Source of the DNA: Myxococcota bacterium
Lineage (GTDB): Bacteria > Myxococcota_A > UBA9042 > DTJE01
DNA length: 60,958 nt
Assembly: GCA_017994695.1 (NCBI GenBank)
Contig: JAGOKF010000015.1
Location: 1-60,958 of the forward strand
Direction of reading: 5' to 3'
Positions within the stretch are counted from its first letter, which is position 1; each line of letters starts with the position of its first letter. The translations under genes and the position numbers were made by a program. This document shows positions 32,848 to 40,976 of this stretch, in pieces. The notes under the pieces were generated by a model, which saw only the letters and a program-made list of their open reading frames with translations, searched no databases and was not told the DNA's origin.

Positions 32848-34473
32848 CTAACCGCCCCGGTCGCCCCGGCGGAAACGTCGCCGCAGGATCCCCAGGAACT
32901 CGTCCAGTTCCGGGCTCCCGAGAGTCCGGGAAGCGACGATATAGACGGCGATCGCGGTCAGGATGACCGGCAGCAGCCGGGCTGCCAGCGCCCAGCCCCG
33001 GACCCCCTCCAGGAACCCCACCCGGTCCACGGCCCAGACGACCAGGCCCATGACCAGCGTCGCGGCCGATGTCCTCCCGAGGCCCGCCAGGATCGCCCGG
33101 ATCCCCATCCGCCCGATCCGGCGCCGCAGGAGCCACCACAGCATCGCCACGTTCAGCGCCGCCGCCACGGAACCCGCCAGGGCGATTCCCCCCTGGCGGA
33201 GGGGCCCCGAAAGACCCAGGCAGAGAACCCCGTGGAACAGCATCACCACGGCTGCAACCCACGTCGGCGTCCGCAGATCGTGCATCGCGTAGAAGACCTG
33301 GACCACGTTCCGCTGGAGGGCCACGAAGAAGATCCCCGCTGCGTGGAACTGCAGCGCGAAGACCGTCATGGCCGTGGAGGTGTCGTCGAACCTCCCGTAC
33401 TGGAACAGGACCCGGACGATCGGGGTCCCGAGCAGGATCAGGCCCACGGTGGCCGGGAAGGTCACGAAGGCGAGCAGATTGACCGAGAAGCCGAAGGTCT
33501 CCTTCACGTCGCTCCACTGCTGCCGGTGCACCTGCTCCGACAGGGTCGGAAGCAGCACCGTGGCCACCGACACGGCGAAGACGCCCAGAACCAGTTCCTG
33601 GAGCCGCAGGGAGTACTGCAGCGACGCGACGGAACCCGGGTCCAGGTGGGCCGCGATGACCTGGGAGATGGTCACGTTGATCTGGTAGATGCCCGCCGAG
33701 AAGACCCCGGGGAGCAGGATCCGGGCCACCTGCCAGACCGCCGGGTCCCGGATCCCCGCCATCGTCGGCCGGAACGTGATCCCCTGCTTCCGAAGGAACG
33801 GGACCTGGAAGGCCAGTTGCAGGACGCCTCCGGCCAGGAATCCCACGGCCAGGGCCCAGGCGGGATTCGGAAACCACGAGTGGAAGAAGACCACGGTGGC
33901 GATGTTCGCCACGGACAGCAGCACCGGCGAGAAGGCCGACGGCCCGAAGACGTGGAAGGAGTTCAGGGTGGCCTGGATGATCGCCGCGATGGACACCAGG
34001 AAGAGGTAGGGAAACATCACCCGGGTCAGGCCGACGGTCAGTTCGACCTTCCCGGGAACCTCGTGAAAGCGCCCGGCGAACAGGAATTCCACCAGGGGAC
34101 CGGACGCCAGGATTCCCAGCATCGTGACGCCGGCCATCAGGAGCACGAAGAGGGTCATGAAGCCCCGGTAGAACTGCTGGACCCTCCCCGGGTCGGCATC
34201 GGCCCGGAGTCCCGTGAAGACCGGGACGAAGGCGGCGGTCATCGCCCCCTCGGCAAAAAGGCGGCGAAGCATGTTGGGAATGGTGGCCGCGATGCCGAAG
34301 GCATCGGATTCCGTTCCGGTCCCCAGGTAGTAGCCCCGGACCTGCTCCCGGACCAGGCCGACGATCCGCGACAGGACGGTCAACCCGCTGGTGACCAGCG
34401 TGGATCGCAAAAGGGCCCGGTGCCTCCCCTTCCGTTCGGCCGATCCGGAAGACCCGCCTGGTTCCGCGGCCAC
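32848..34473 (-). CDS. murJ: lipid II flippase MurJ
   Basis: A 541-residue product. The GTG at 34473 is preferred because GGGGAG lies 6 bases upstream; an ATG at 34506 in frame lacks a ribosome site. It flips the undecaprenyl-linked cell-wall precursor across the inner membrane. About 14 transmembrane helices are visible. MurJ/MOP signatures include TLVTSGLTVLSRIVGLVRE, SDAFGIAATIPNMLRRLFAEGA, AFVPVF and LLPTLSE. It lies 71 bases behind mazG in the same direction and could share its transcript. Confidence 0.95.
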   Translation of the reverse strand: MAAEPGGSSGSAERKGRHRALLRSTLVTSGLTVLSRIVGLVREQVRGYYLGTGTESDAFGIAATIPNMLRRLFAEGAMTAAFVPVFTGLRADADPGRVQQFYRGFMTLFVLLMAGVTMLGILASGPLVEFLFAGRFHEVPGKVELTVGLTRVMFPYLFLVSIAAIIQATLNSFHVFGPSAFSPVLLSVANIATVVFFHSWFPNPAWALAVGFLAGGVLQLAFQVPFLRKQGITFRPTMAGIRDPAVWQVARILLPGVFSAGIYQINVTISQVIAAHLDPGSVASLQYSLRLQELVLGVFAVSVATVLLPTLSEQVHRQQWSDVKETFGFSVNLLAFVTFPATVGLILLGTPIVRVLFQYGRFDDTSTAMTVFALQFHAAGIFFVALQRNVVQVFYAMHDLRTPTWVAAVVMLFHGVLCLGLSGPLRQGGIALAGSVAAALNVAMLWWLLRRRIGRMGIRAILAGLGRTSAATLVMGLVVWAVDRVGFLEGVRGWALAARLLPVILTAIAVYIVASRTLGSPELDEFLGILRRRFRRGDRGG

Positions 34474-34544
34474 CGGACACTCCCCGGATCCGGACGGCGC
34501 AAGCATACAGTGGAAGGACTGCGGAATCCCAGCGGACGCCGGGG

Positions 34545-35372
34545 TCAGTCCCGGGAGGACGAAGGGTCTTCCGGGAACAGGGGGGTCTCCATCCGCTTGG
34601 CCTCCTCCCAGAGCGCATCGAGCGTGGCCAGGGGCGTCCCGGGAAGCGGAAGGCCCTGCTCGGCGGCCCGGGCCTCCAGGTACTCGAACCGCGTCTTGAA
34701 CCGGGCCAGCATCGAACGCAGGGCGTCCTCCGGATCGATGGACCGCATGCGGGCCAGGTTCACCACGGTGAAGAGCAGGTCGCCGATCTCCTGTCGGACG
34801 GCCTCCTGGCGACCCGACGCCAGGGCCGCCTTCAGTTCCGCGACCTCCTCGTCCAGTTTCGCCACCGCCCCGGCCGGATCGGGCCAGTCGAAGCCGACGC
34901 TGCGCACCTTCTCCCCGACCCGCAGGGCCATCAGCAGGGCCGGGAGGTTCCCCGGAACACCGGCCAGCACGCCCTTCCCTTCCCGCCGCTTGCCCTTCTC
35001 CCACCGGTCCAGGGCCTCCTCGGCGTCCTGCGCCCGGGTCTCGCCTCCGAACACGTGGGGGTGGCGGGCCACCAGCTTGCGAACGGCCTCCCGGCAGACC
35101 TCCCCGATGTCGAAGGCCCCCTGTTCCTCCATGATCCGGGCCTGGAACAGGACCTGGAGCAGCAGGTCCCCCAGTTCCTCCCGGAGCGTTTCGGGGTCCC
35201 CCTTGTCGATGGCCTCGACGACCTCGTAGGCCTCCTCGATGACGTAGGTCTTCAAGGTCTGCAGCGTCTGCGTCCTGTCCCAGGGACACCCGTCGGGTGC
35301 CCGCAGCCGTGCCATCAGATCCACGAAGGCCAGAAAGGCCTCGGCCATTTCCTTCCGTTGTTCGGAGTCCAT
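34545..35372 (-). CDS. mazG: nucleoside triphosphate pyrophosphohydrolase MazG
   Basis: A 275-residue product with the two-domain MazG form. ATG 35372 (or the adjoining GTG at 35375) follows GGGAGGAAGG. Each domain has the metal-binding EExxE...ExxD pattern: YVIEEAYEVVEAI with LREELGDLLLQVLF in the first, and KLDEEVAELKAAL with RQEIGDLLFTVVNLAR in the second. CPWDRTQT and HPHVFGG are also diagnostic. It hydrolyses NTPs and dNTPs to monophosphates, a housecleaning role. Confidence 0.95.
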   Translation of the reverse strand: MDSEQRKEMAEAFLAFVDLMARLRAPDGCPWDRTQTLQTLKTYVIEEAYEVVEAIDKGDPETLREELGDLLLQVLFQARIMEEQGAFDIGEVCREAVRKLVARHPHVFGGETRAQDAEEALDRWEKGKRREGKGVLAGVPGNLPALLMALRVGEKVRSVGFDWPDPAGAVAKLDEEVAELKAALASGRQEAVRQEIGDLLFTVVNLARMRSIDPEDALRSMLARFKTRFEYLEARAAEQGLPLPGTPLATLDALWEEAKRMETPLFPEDPSSSRD

Positions 35373-35439
35373 CACGCCTTCCTCCCGGTCCGGAGGGCCC
35401 GGGGCTGATCCCCGGTCGGAACGGCCTCGGAAAACGGCC

Positions 35440-36858
35440 CTACCGCGAGGGAACCGCCCCCTGGATCTGCTGCTGGACGGCCCGGGCGCTTTCCGGGGAC
35501 AGCGGTGCCTTCCGGGGCGCCAGCATCGCCTCCCGGGTTCCGGGAGCCAGGTGCACCTGGACGGGGGCCCCCTCCCCGGTCGCCGCTGCGCCCTGCGCCG
35601 CCTCCGTCTCCTCCCCCGAGACCAGCCTCAACACGCCGGCCTTGGACAGGTCGTGGAAATCGCCCCCGGCGGGGGAGAAGGCCTGGGCGCCCGTCACCTT
35701 CCCGTCGGTCGCCTCGATGCGGAACAGGTTCAACCGCACCTCGTCCCCCACCGCCGGTTCCTTCTGGAACCCGGGCAGGGAGGTCCAGGGAATGGCGATC
35801 TCCACGGTCCAGGGCATCCCCTTGTCCCGGGGCCCCAGGACGGCGGCGGTCTTCATCCCCGGCACGTCGTGGCTGCGCGCCTGGTGCCAGTCCGGCTGGC
35901 GCCTGCCCTGGAACAGGGCATCGAACACCACGTTGTTCGGCGACACCTGGATTTCCAGGTAGTCCTTCCCGTCGGCCTTGGGGTCCAGGTACACCTCCAC
36001 CACGTCCCCGTTCCAGAGTTCGTCGTCCCGTTCCCGGTAGTTGCTGGAAACCTGGTCGTCCTGGCAGTCGAAGGAGAGGTACAGGGCCTCGGCGTCCCAA
36101 AGGGCCTTCACCACCGTGCCCTGTCCCGCCGGTGCCGGCCCTCCAGAGGCGGCCTGCAGTTTCACGGGCTTCGCCCGGGTCCATCCCGGTTCGCCCAACT
36201 GCCCGTCCACGGCCATCGGACCGCCGACCGGAACCGCCTGGAGAACGGCCGGAACGCGCGGGGGCGCGTCCTTGCCCTCGAGCCGGAACTGGACCACCCG
36301 GACCCGATCCTGGCCATCGTTCTGGACCTCCCCCTTGTTGGAAACGGGCATCCGGTCCCCGCCGCCCCGGGACTGGTAGATCTCCTCGCTGAAGAGCCCG
36401 CCCCAGAGCACGGCCTGGCCGGTCTTCGCCTCGGGGTCCAGGGTGACCCTCTGGATGTCCCGGATGATCTCCCCGGGCTTCCACTGGGAGACGGGATACA
36501 GTTCCTGCACCGGGACGTGGTCCAGGACCATTCGCTTGCCCCCGGGCAGTTCCAGGTGCCCGAAGACCTTCCAGTCCCCCGGCGTCGCCTGGAGGCACTC
36601 CCAGTACCAAGTCACGGTCACCTCGGTCCCGACCCGGGGCGTCTGGGGATCCAGGTCCGCCCCGATCAGCCGGATCCTCCCGTCGAAGACCGCGCCCGAG
36701 GGGTACTGCGGCGTCGGCTTCTCTTTCAGGATGTCCGCGGCGATCCGCGCCTGCTGGTCCTTCGTCAGGATCACCCGGACCGGCTTCCGGCAGCCGGGCG
36801 TCCCGAGGAACAGCAGCAGTCCGATGGTCCACGATGCGATGCGTCCCGCCTTCCTCAC
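35440..36858 (-). CDS. lipoprotein with a CBM9-like domain
   Basis: A 472-residue product from a GTG that overlaps the stop of kamA (GTGA), with GGGAGG upstream. A signal peptide with lipobox LGTPGC places Cys at about 23. Residues 25-210 contain an all-beta domain of unknown type (RIRLIGADLD, WYWECLQATPGDWKVFGHLE). Residues about 225-430 resemble carbohydrate-binding module family 9: VDGQLGEPGWTRA, VKALWDAEALYLSFDCQD, NGDVVEVYLDP, YLEIQVSPNNVVFDA and WTVEIAIPWTSL. Such domains occur in membrane-bound lipoproteins of deltaproteobacteria. The tight coupling to kamA is odd and may be only genomic packing. Confidence 0.75.
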   Translation of the reverse strand: MRKAGRIASWTIGLLLFLGTPGCRKPVRVILTKDQQARIAADILKEKPTPQYPSGAVFDGRIRLIGADLDPQTPRVGTEVTVTWYWECLQATPGDWKVFGHLELPGGKRMVLDHVPVQELYPVSQWKPGEIIRDIQRVTLDPEAKTGQAVLWGGLFSEEIYQSRGGGDRMPVSNKGEVQNDGQDRVRVVQFRLEGKDAPPRVPAVLQAVPVGGPMAVDGQLGEPGWTRAKPVKLQAASGGPAPAGQGTVVKALWDAEALYLSFDCQDDQVSSNYRERDDELWNGDVVEVYLDPKADGKDYLEIQVSPNNVVFDALFQGRRQPDWHQARSHDVPGMKTAAVLGPRDKGMPWTVEIAIPWTSLPGFQKEPAVGDEVRLNLFRIEATDGKVTGAQAFSPAGGDFHDLSKAGVLRLVSGEETEAAQGAAATGEGAPVQVHLAPGTREAMLAPRKAPLSPESARAVQQQIQGAVPSR

Positions 36859-38024
36859 GGTTCACCTCCCGACTTGGGGTCGCTGACCGGTTCGTAGTAG
36901 GTGTGGAGGGTCCGGCGGAAATTCCGGATCACCACCTTGCTCCGGTCCCGGTCCACGATGTATTCCGGCAGCAGGGGGACCTTTCCCCCGCCGCCCGGCG
37001 CGTCGATCACGTACTGGGGCACCGCCAGGCCGCTGGTCCACCCCCGGAGCCCCTCCATGATCTCGAGTCCCTTCTCGATCGTGGTCCGGAGGTGGCTGTT
37101 CCCCCGGGTCATGTCGCACTGGAATATGTAGTAGGGCCGCACCCGCATCATCAGGAGGTTCTGGTTGAGCCTCCGAACCGTCTCCACCGAGTCGTTGACC
37201 CCCCTCAGCAGCACCATCTGGTTGCCCAGGGGGATGCCCTGGTCCGCAAGGAGCGCGCAGGCCCGGAACGCCTCCCGGGTGCATTCCTTCGGGTGGTTGA
37301 AGTGGGTGTTCACGAAGATCGGCGCGAAGGAACCCAGCATCCGGGCCGTCTCGGGCGTGATCCGGTGGGGCATCGTCACCGGGGTTCGGGTTCCCACCCG
37401 GAGGATCTCGACGTGGGGAATCCGCCGGATCTCGGCCAGCAGCGACGCGAGGCGCTCGTCGCTCCACGTCAGGGGATCCCCCCCGGAGACGATCACGTCC
37501 CGGACGGTGGGAGTCCTCCGGATGTACTCGATGCCCTGGCGGATCTGGTCCTCGTTGGCCGCCGTGGACGGGTCCGCCACCTTCCGCTTCCGGGTGCAGT
37601 GGCGGCAGAACATCCCGCATTCCTGGGTCACGTAGAACAGCACCCGGTCCGGATAGCGATGGGTGATGCCGGGAACGGGCATGTCCCGCTCCTCGGCCAG
37701 CGGATCCTCCATGTCCCAGGGGTCCATGTGCATCTCCGCCCGCCGGGGCGTCGCCTGGAGTCTCACGGGACAGGCCGGGTCGTCGGGGTCCATCAGGGCC
37801 GCGTAGTAGGGCGTGATCCCGATCTTGAACAGGTCCCGGCCCTCCTGGGCGCCCAGGGCCTCGTCCTCCGAGACCCGGATCACCTTCCGGAGCCCCTCCA
37901 GGTCCACCACCCGGTGACGCATCTGCCACCGCCAATCCGTCCACTGTTCCTCGGGAACGTCCCTCCAGGGCCCCCGAGGCGCCTCGGGAAACCGGGCCAG
38001 GATGGCCTCCGGCATCTCTCGCAT
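36855..38024 (-). CDS. kamA: lysine 2,3-aminomutase family radical SAM enzyme
   Basis: A 389-residue product from the ATG at 38024; GGGGGCGAG lies upstream. The radical-SAM cluster motif is CGMFCRHC (about residue 138), followed by TRKRKVADP. Family signatures include TPYYAALMDP, SGGDPLTWSDERL, RVGTRTPVTMP, HFNHPKECT, GVNDSVETVRRL, RVRPYYIFQCDM and GLAVPQYVIDAPGGGGKVP, with PLP bound in this region. It makes (S)-beta-lysine from lysine. It has the length of a true KamA; EpmB-type enzymes for EF-P are shorter. The acetyltransferase AblB, which would point to osmolyte synthesis, is not next to it. Confidence 0.92.
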   Translation of the reverse strand: MREMPEAILARFPEAPRGPWRDVPEEQWTDWRWQMRHRVVDLEGLRKVIRVSEDEALGAQEGRDLFKIGITPYYAALMDPDDPACPVRLQATPRRAEMHMDPWDMEDPLAEERDMPVPGITHRYPDRVLFYVTQECGMFCRHCTRKRKVADPSTAANEDQIRQGIEYIRRTPTVRDVIVSGGDPLTWSDERLASLLAEIRRIPHVEILRVGTRTPVTMPHRITPETARMLGSFAPIFVNTHFNHPKECTREAFRACALLADQGIPLGNQMVLLRGVNDSVETVRRLNQNLLMMRVRPYYIFQCDMTRGNSHLRTTIEKGLEIMEGLRGWTSGLAVPQYVIDAPGGGGKVPLLPEYIVDRDRSKVVIRNFRRTLHTYYEPVSDPKSGGEP

Positions 38025-38085
38025 GACTCGCCCCCGTTCCGTTTCCGCTTCCCCCGGGATTCCGTCCTCCCGGAAGGCCGGCGGA

Positions 38086-38091
38086 AGTATA
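38086..38091 (-). promoter_or_regulatory. -10 element for the kamA operon
   Basis: Read leftward, TATACT is a near-consensus -10, about 62 bases before the kamA start. No good -35 is seen at 16-18 bases. Confidence 0.35.
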
Positions 38092-38210
38092 GAGCAGATT
38101 CCCGCCTCGACGCCACCCGGAGGCGACGGGTCAGACCCCGAAAGACGGCCGGTCCCGACCCTCCCTCCGGAGCCGATCGCTCGGCGGACGTTTCTTCGCC
38201 GCGACCGCAC

Positions 38211-38239
38211 TTGACCGGAACGGCTCCCGGTGCGATCTT
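38211..38239 (+). promoter_or_regulatory. possible promoter for the PHA-system gene
   Basis: TTGACC (38211-38216), a 17-base spacer and GATCTT (38234-38239), the last being weak. Confidence 0.3.
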
Positions 38240-38264
38240 CGCTTTTCGATATGGGAGGTTCCCG

Positions 38265-38555
38265 ATGGCGGACAAGACCTATCGTTTTGGCCACAGATTG
38301 GGAGGGGAGGAGGCCCGTCGGCGAATCCGGCCCCTCGTGGAGGAACTTTGCCGCACCTACGGCCTCTCCCTCGACTCCCCGACGGGGGAACGCCTCACGT
38401 TGACCCGGTCCGGCGTCACCGCGGACGTGGCCATCGGCGACCAGGAAGTGGCGGTGCGGGTGGACCTGAACTGGTTCCTGGAGAAGTCCATCCGGAAGCA
38501 GGTGGAGGACCGTCTCCACCAGATGTTCCCCGAGGTCCTGAAGAGCCCCGACTGA
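38265..38555 (+). CDS. polyhydroxyalkanoic acid system family protein
   Basis: A 96-residue product; the ATG at 38265 follows GGGAGG by 6 bases. The pattern matches the PHA_gran_rgn family (TIGR02610): an N-terminal helix with DKTYRFGHRLGGEEARRR, then ELCRTYGL, a short beta-hairpin and the ending AVRVDLNWFLEKSIRKQVED. Members are found in PHA-associated loci and may coat or regulate granules, but most occur away from PHA synthase, as here. The gene converges on nadA with a 4-base gap. Confidence 0.75.
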   Translation: MADKTYRFGHRLGGEEARRRIRPLVEELCRTYGLSLDSPTGERLTLTRSGVTADVAIGDQEVAVRVDLNWFLEKSIRKQVEDRLHQMFPEVLKSPD

Positions 38556-38559
38556 CCCT

Positions 38560-39603
38560 TCATTCGCAACGCGAGGCCGCCTCTCCCCTCCCGGAATGGG
38601 GGCGGCCGGCATCGGTCCCGGCGGCGGTGATCTCGAACATCCGGTCGATGGCCCTGCGGGCCCGGGCCGCGACCTCCTCCGGGACCTCCACGACCTGGTC
38701 CGGCCGCGGCGACTCCAGGACCTGCAGGACGTTCCGCAGGTTCACCCGCTTCATGTGGGGGCAGAGCACGCAGGTTCCCAGGAACCGCTTTTCCGGGAAC
38801 TCGGCCCGCAGCCGATCCGCGAGGCCGCACTCGGTCACCAGCATGAACTCCCGGGCGCCGCTCTCCCGCACGTACCGGACCATGTCCCCGGTGCCCCCTG
38901 CCAGGTCCGCCAGCCCGACCACCTCCTCGGGAGACTCGGTATGGACCAGCACCTTCACGTCGGGAAACCGGGCCTTCCAGGCCAGCAGGGTCTCCCGGTC
39001 GAAGGTCTCGTGGACGATGCACCGTCCGTCGTACCCGATGATCCGCTTCCCGGTCATGGCCTGGAGGTTTCGGGCCATGAACCGGTCCGGCAGGAAGACC
39101 ACTTCCTCTTCCCGAACGCCTTCCACCACCGCCAGAGCGTTCGCCGAGGTGCAGACGACGTCGCACTCGGCCTTCACCTCGGCCGAGGTGTTCACGTAGC
39201 AGACGAAGGCCGCCCGGGGATGCTTCTCCCGAAGACGCCGGACGTCCTTGCCGGTGACGGACTCCGACAGGCTGCAGCCGGCGTCCGGCGCCGGAAGCAG
39301 CACCGTCCGGTCCGGCGCGATCACCTTGGCCGTCTCGCCCATGAAGCGGACGCCGCAGAAGACGATCCACCGGGCATCGGTGTCCCGGGCGATGGTCGAG
39401 AGGCCCAGGGAGTCCCCACGGTGGTCGGCGACGCCGAACTGCACCTCGGGGGTCATATAGGAATGTCCCAGGATGACCGCCTGGCGTTCCCGGGCCAGAG
39501 CCCGGATGCGGAGGGTCAGCGGGGCGATCCGCTCGCATTCCCCCCGCGTCCAGCCCACCGCCGACAGGTGGCCGAACAGCCGTTCCGTCTCCTGTTCCCG
39601 CAT
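38560..39603 (-). CDS. nadA: quinolinate synthase
   Basis: A 347-residue product that condenses iminoaspartate and dihydroxyacetone phosphate to quinolinate in NAD synthesis, using a 4Fe-4S cluster. The ATG at 39603 has GAGGCAGG upstream. Visible hallmarks are the active-site region GHSYMTPEVQFGVADHRGDS, FCGVRFMGETAKVI, the first cluster Cys in DAGCSLSE, then CYVNTSAEVKA, CTSAN, LVHTESPEEVV, the second Cys in VTECGLAD, and the third in LGTCVLCPHMKR. All three cluster Cys appear present. No nadB or nadC is adjacent. Confidence 0.95.
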   Translation of the reverse strand: MREQETERLFGHLSAVGWTRGECERIAPLTLRIRALARERQAVILGHSYMTPEVQFGVADHRGDSLGLSTIARDTDARWIVFCGVRFMGETAKVIAPDRTVLLPAPDAGCSLSESVTGKDVRRLREKHPRAAFVCYVNTSAEVKAECDVVCTSANALAVVEGVREEEVVFLPDRFMARNLQAMTGKRIIGYDGRCIVHETFDRETLLAWKARFPDVKVLVHTESPEEVVGLADLAGGTGDMVRYVRESGAREFMLVTECGLADRLRAEFPEKRFLGTCVLCPHMKRVNLRNVLQVLESPRPDQVVEVPEEVAARARRAIDRMFEITAAGTDAGRPHSGRGEAASRCE

Positions 39604-39627
39604 GGTCCTGCCTCGAATCGTCGATGG

Positions 39628-39656
39628 ACGATAGCCCCCCGGGGCAACCCGGTCAA
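39628..39656 (-). promoter_or_regulatory. sigma-70 promoter for nadA
   Basis: Read leftward: TTGACC (39656-39651), a 17-base spacer and TATCGT (39633-39628), 25 bases before the nadA start codon. Confidence 0.55.
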
Positions 39657-39683
39657 CCGGAGGAACCGGGCCGCCTGGCAGGT

Positions 39684-39712
39684 TTGACTTTCCCGGGAGT
39701 TTCAGCCAGCAT
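39684..39712 (+). promoter_or_regulatory. sigma-70 promoter for the skp operon
   Basis: TTGACT (39684-39689), a 17-base spacer and CAGCAT (39707-39712); the gene starts at 39740. Confidence 0.45.
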
Positions 39713-39739
39713 TTGGCGCCTTTCTTCCCTGGAGGATCG

Positions 39740-40252
39740 ATGCGTCGCTTGCCCCTGTTGCTGCTGGTGGCCGTCGTCGGAACGAGCCTTCCCTCGTTCG
39801 CCCAGACGGTGAAGATCGGGTTCGTGGACCTGCAGGCGGCCCTTGCCCAGACCACCGAAGGGAAGGCCATCAAGGCGAAACTGGAGCGCCTGCTGCAGCA
39901 GAAGCAGAAGGACTTCGACAAGATGCAGGAGGAGGTCAAGCGCCTGAAGGACGAACTGGAGTCCCAGGGCGCCATGATGCGGGAGGACCTCCGGAACAAG
40001 AAGCTCCAGGAGTACCAGAAGAAGATGGTCGAACTCCAGGAGTACTACATGAACAACCAGAAGGAGCTCCAGGAGGAGGAGGCCCGGCTGGTGAAGCCCC
40101 TGATGGACCGCTTCGAGAAGGTCCTGGCGCAACTGGGCAAGGACGAGGGATTCACGATCATCCTGCCGGCGGCGACCATCCTCTGGGGCCAGCCCGCCCT
40201 GGACCTGACCCAGCGGCTGGTGCAGATGATCAACGCCGGGGCCGGCAAGTAG
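39740..40252 (+). CDS. OmpH/Skp-family periplasmic chaperone
   Basis: A 170-residue product; GGAGG lies 4-5 bases before the ATG at 39740. A signal peptide ends SFAQ (about 23). The mature start VKIGFVDLQAALAQT is the Skp/OmpH hallmark. A long, highly charged coiled coil (about 45-125, EEVKRLKDELESQG and similar) forms the tentacles, and the protein closes with the beta-core strand FTIILPA. In Gram-negative cells Skp holds unfolded outer-membrane proteins for BAM. It usually sits beside bamA or lpxD; here it heads an operon with a rhomboid protease and a glycosyltransferase. Confidence 0.9.
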   Translation: MRRLPLLLLVAVVGTSLPSFAQTVKIGFVDLQAALAQTTEGKAIKAKLERLLQQKQKDFDKMQEEVKRLKDELESQGAMMREDLRNKKLQEYQKKMVELQEYYMNNQKELQEEEARLVKPLMDRFEKVLAQLGKDEGFTIILPAATILWGQPALDLTQRLVQMINAGAGK

Positions 40253-40280
40253 CACCGCCATCCGCAACCGGGGTTCCCCG

Positions 40281-40976
40281 ATGAGGACGTCTTCGAGGCC
40301 TTCCTGGCAGTCCTTCTGGAGGGAGGGAAGGGAACGGCTTCGAGGGGCATTTGCAGGACTTCCGCCGGTGACCCGGGCTGCCCTGATCTTGCTGGCGGCC
40401 TGCTATGTGGTGTTCCTGCTGCTGGCGATGCTGGTGGACGGCGGATGGCACGCCATCGAGCCCTGGCTCGCCCTGACGCCGAACCGCGTGCACGTCCGGC
40501 CCTGGATCCTGCTGACGATGGCGCTGCTGCACCGCGACCTGATGCACCTGTTGTTCAACGGACTGGCCCTGTGGAGCCTGGGGCCCCACGTGGAGCGTTC
40601 TCTGGGACCCCGTCGATACGGGATGCTGCTCCTCGTGTCCACCCTGGGGGGGTCCGTGCTCTACGCCCTGGCCGGGGTGGCCCTCCATCCCGAAACGCCC
40701 GCCATCGGGGCCAGCGGAGGGATCCTCGGAGTCCTCTGCGCCTTCGCGCTGATCTTCCCCAGGGCGGAACTCCAGTTCTTCTTCGCGGCGCGGATGGCCG
40801 CCCGGCACCTTCCCTGGCTGATCGTGGGGGTGGACCTGGTGCTCCGGCTGGCCGGGATGCCCATCGCCGTGGCGGCCCACCTCGGCGGAATGATCGCCTC
40901 GTGGGCCTTTCTGCGCCGCCCCTGGACCCCCGGGGGCCGGCAGGACATCCGACGCTTCCTGGACCGGATCCGATGA
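40281..40976 (+). CDS. rhomboid-family intramembrane serine protease
   Basis: A 231-residue membrane protein with about six helices. The catalytic pair is visible: Ser in GASGGILGV (about 144) and His in VAAHLGG (about 200). The oxyanion-region pattern HRDLMHLLFNGLALWSLG, with its conserved Asn, precedes them. It cleaves membrane-spanning proteins. It lies 28 bases after skp and overlaps the next gene by ATGA. The substrate is unknown; partner genes are a periplasmic chaperone and a membrane glycosyltransferase. Confidence 0.9.
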   Translation: MRTSSRPSWQSFWREGRERLRGAFAGLPPVTRAALILLAACYVVFLLLAMLVDGGWHAIEPWLALTPNRVHVRPWILLTMALLHRDLMHLLFNGLALWSLGPHVERSLGPRRYGMLLLVSTLGGSVLYALAGVALHPETPAIGASGGILGVLCAFALIFPRAELQFFFAARMAARHLPWLIVGVDLVLRLAGMPIAVAAHLGGMIASWAFLRRPWTPGGRQDIRRFLDRIR

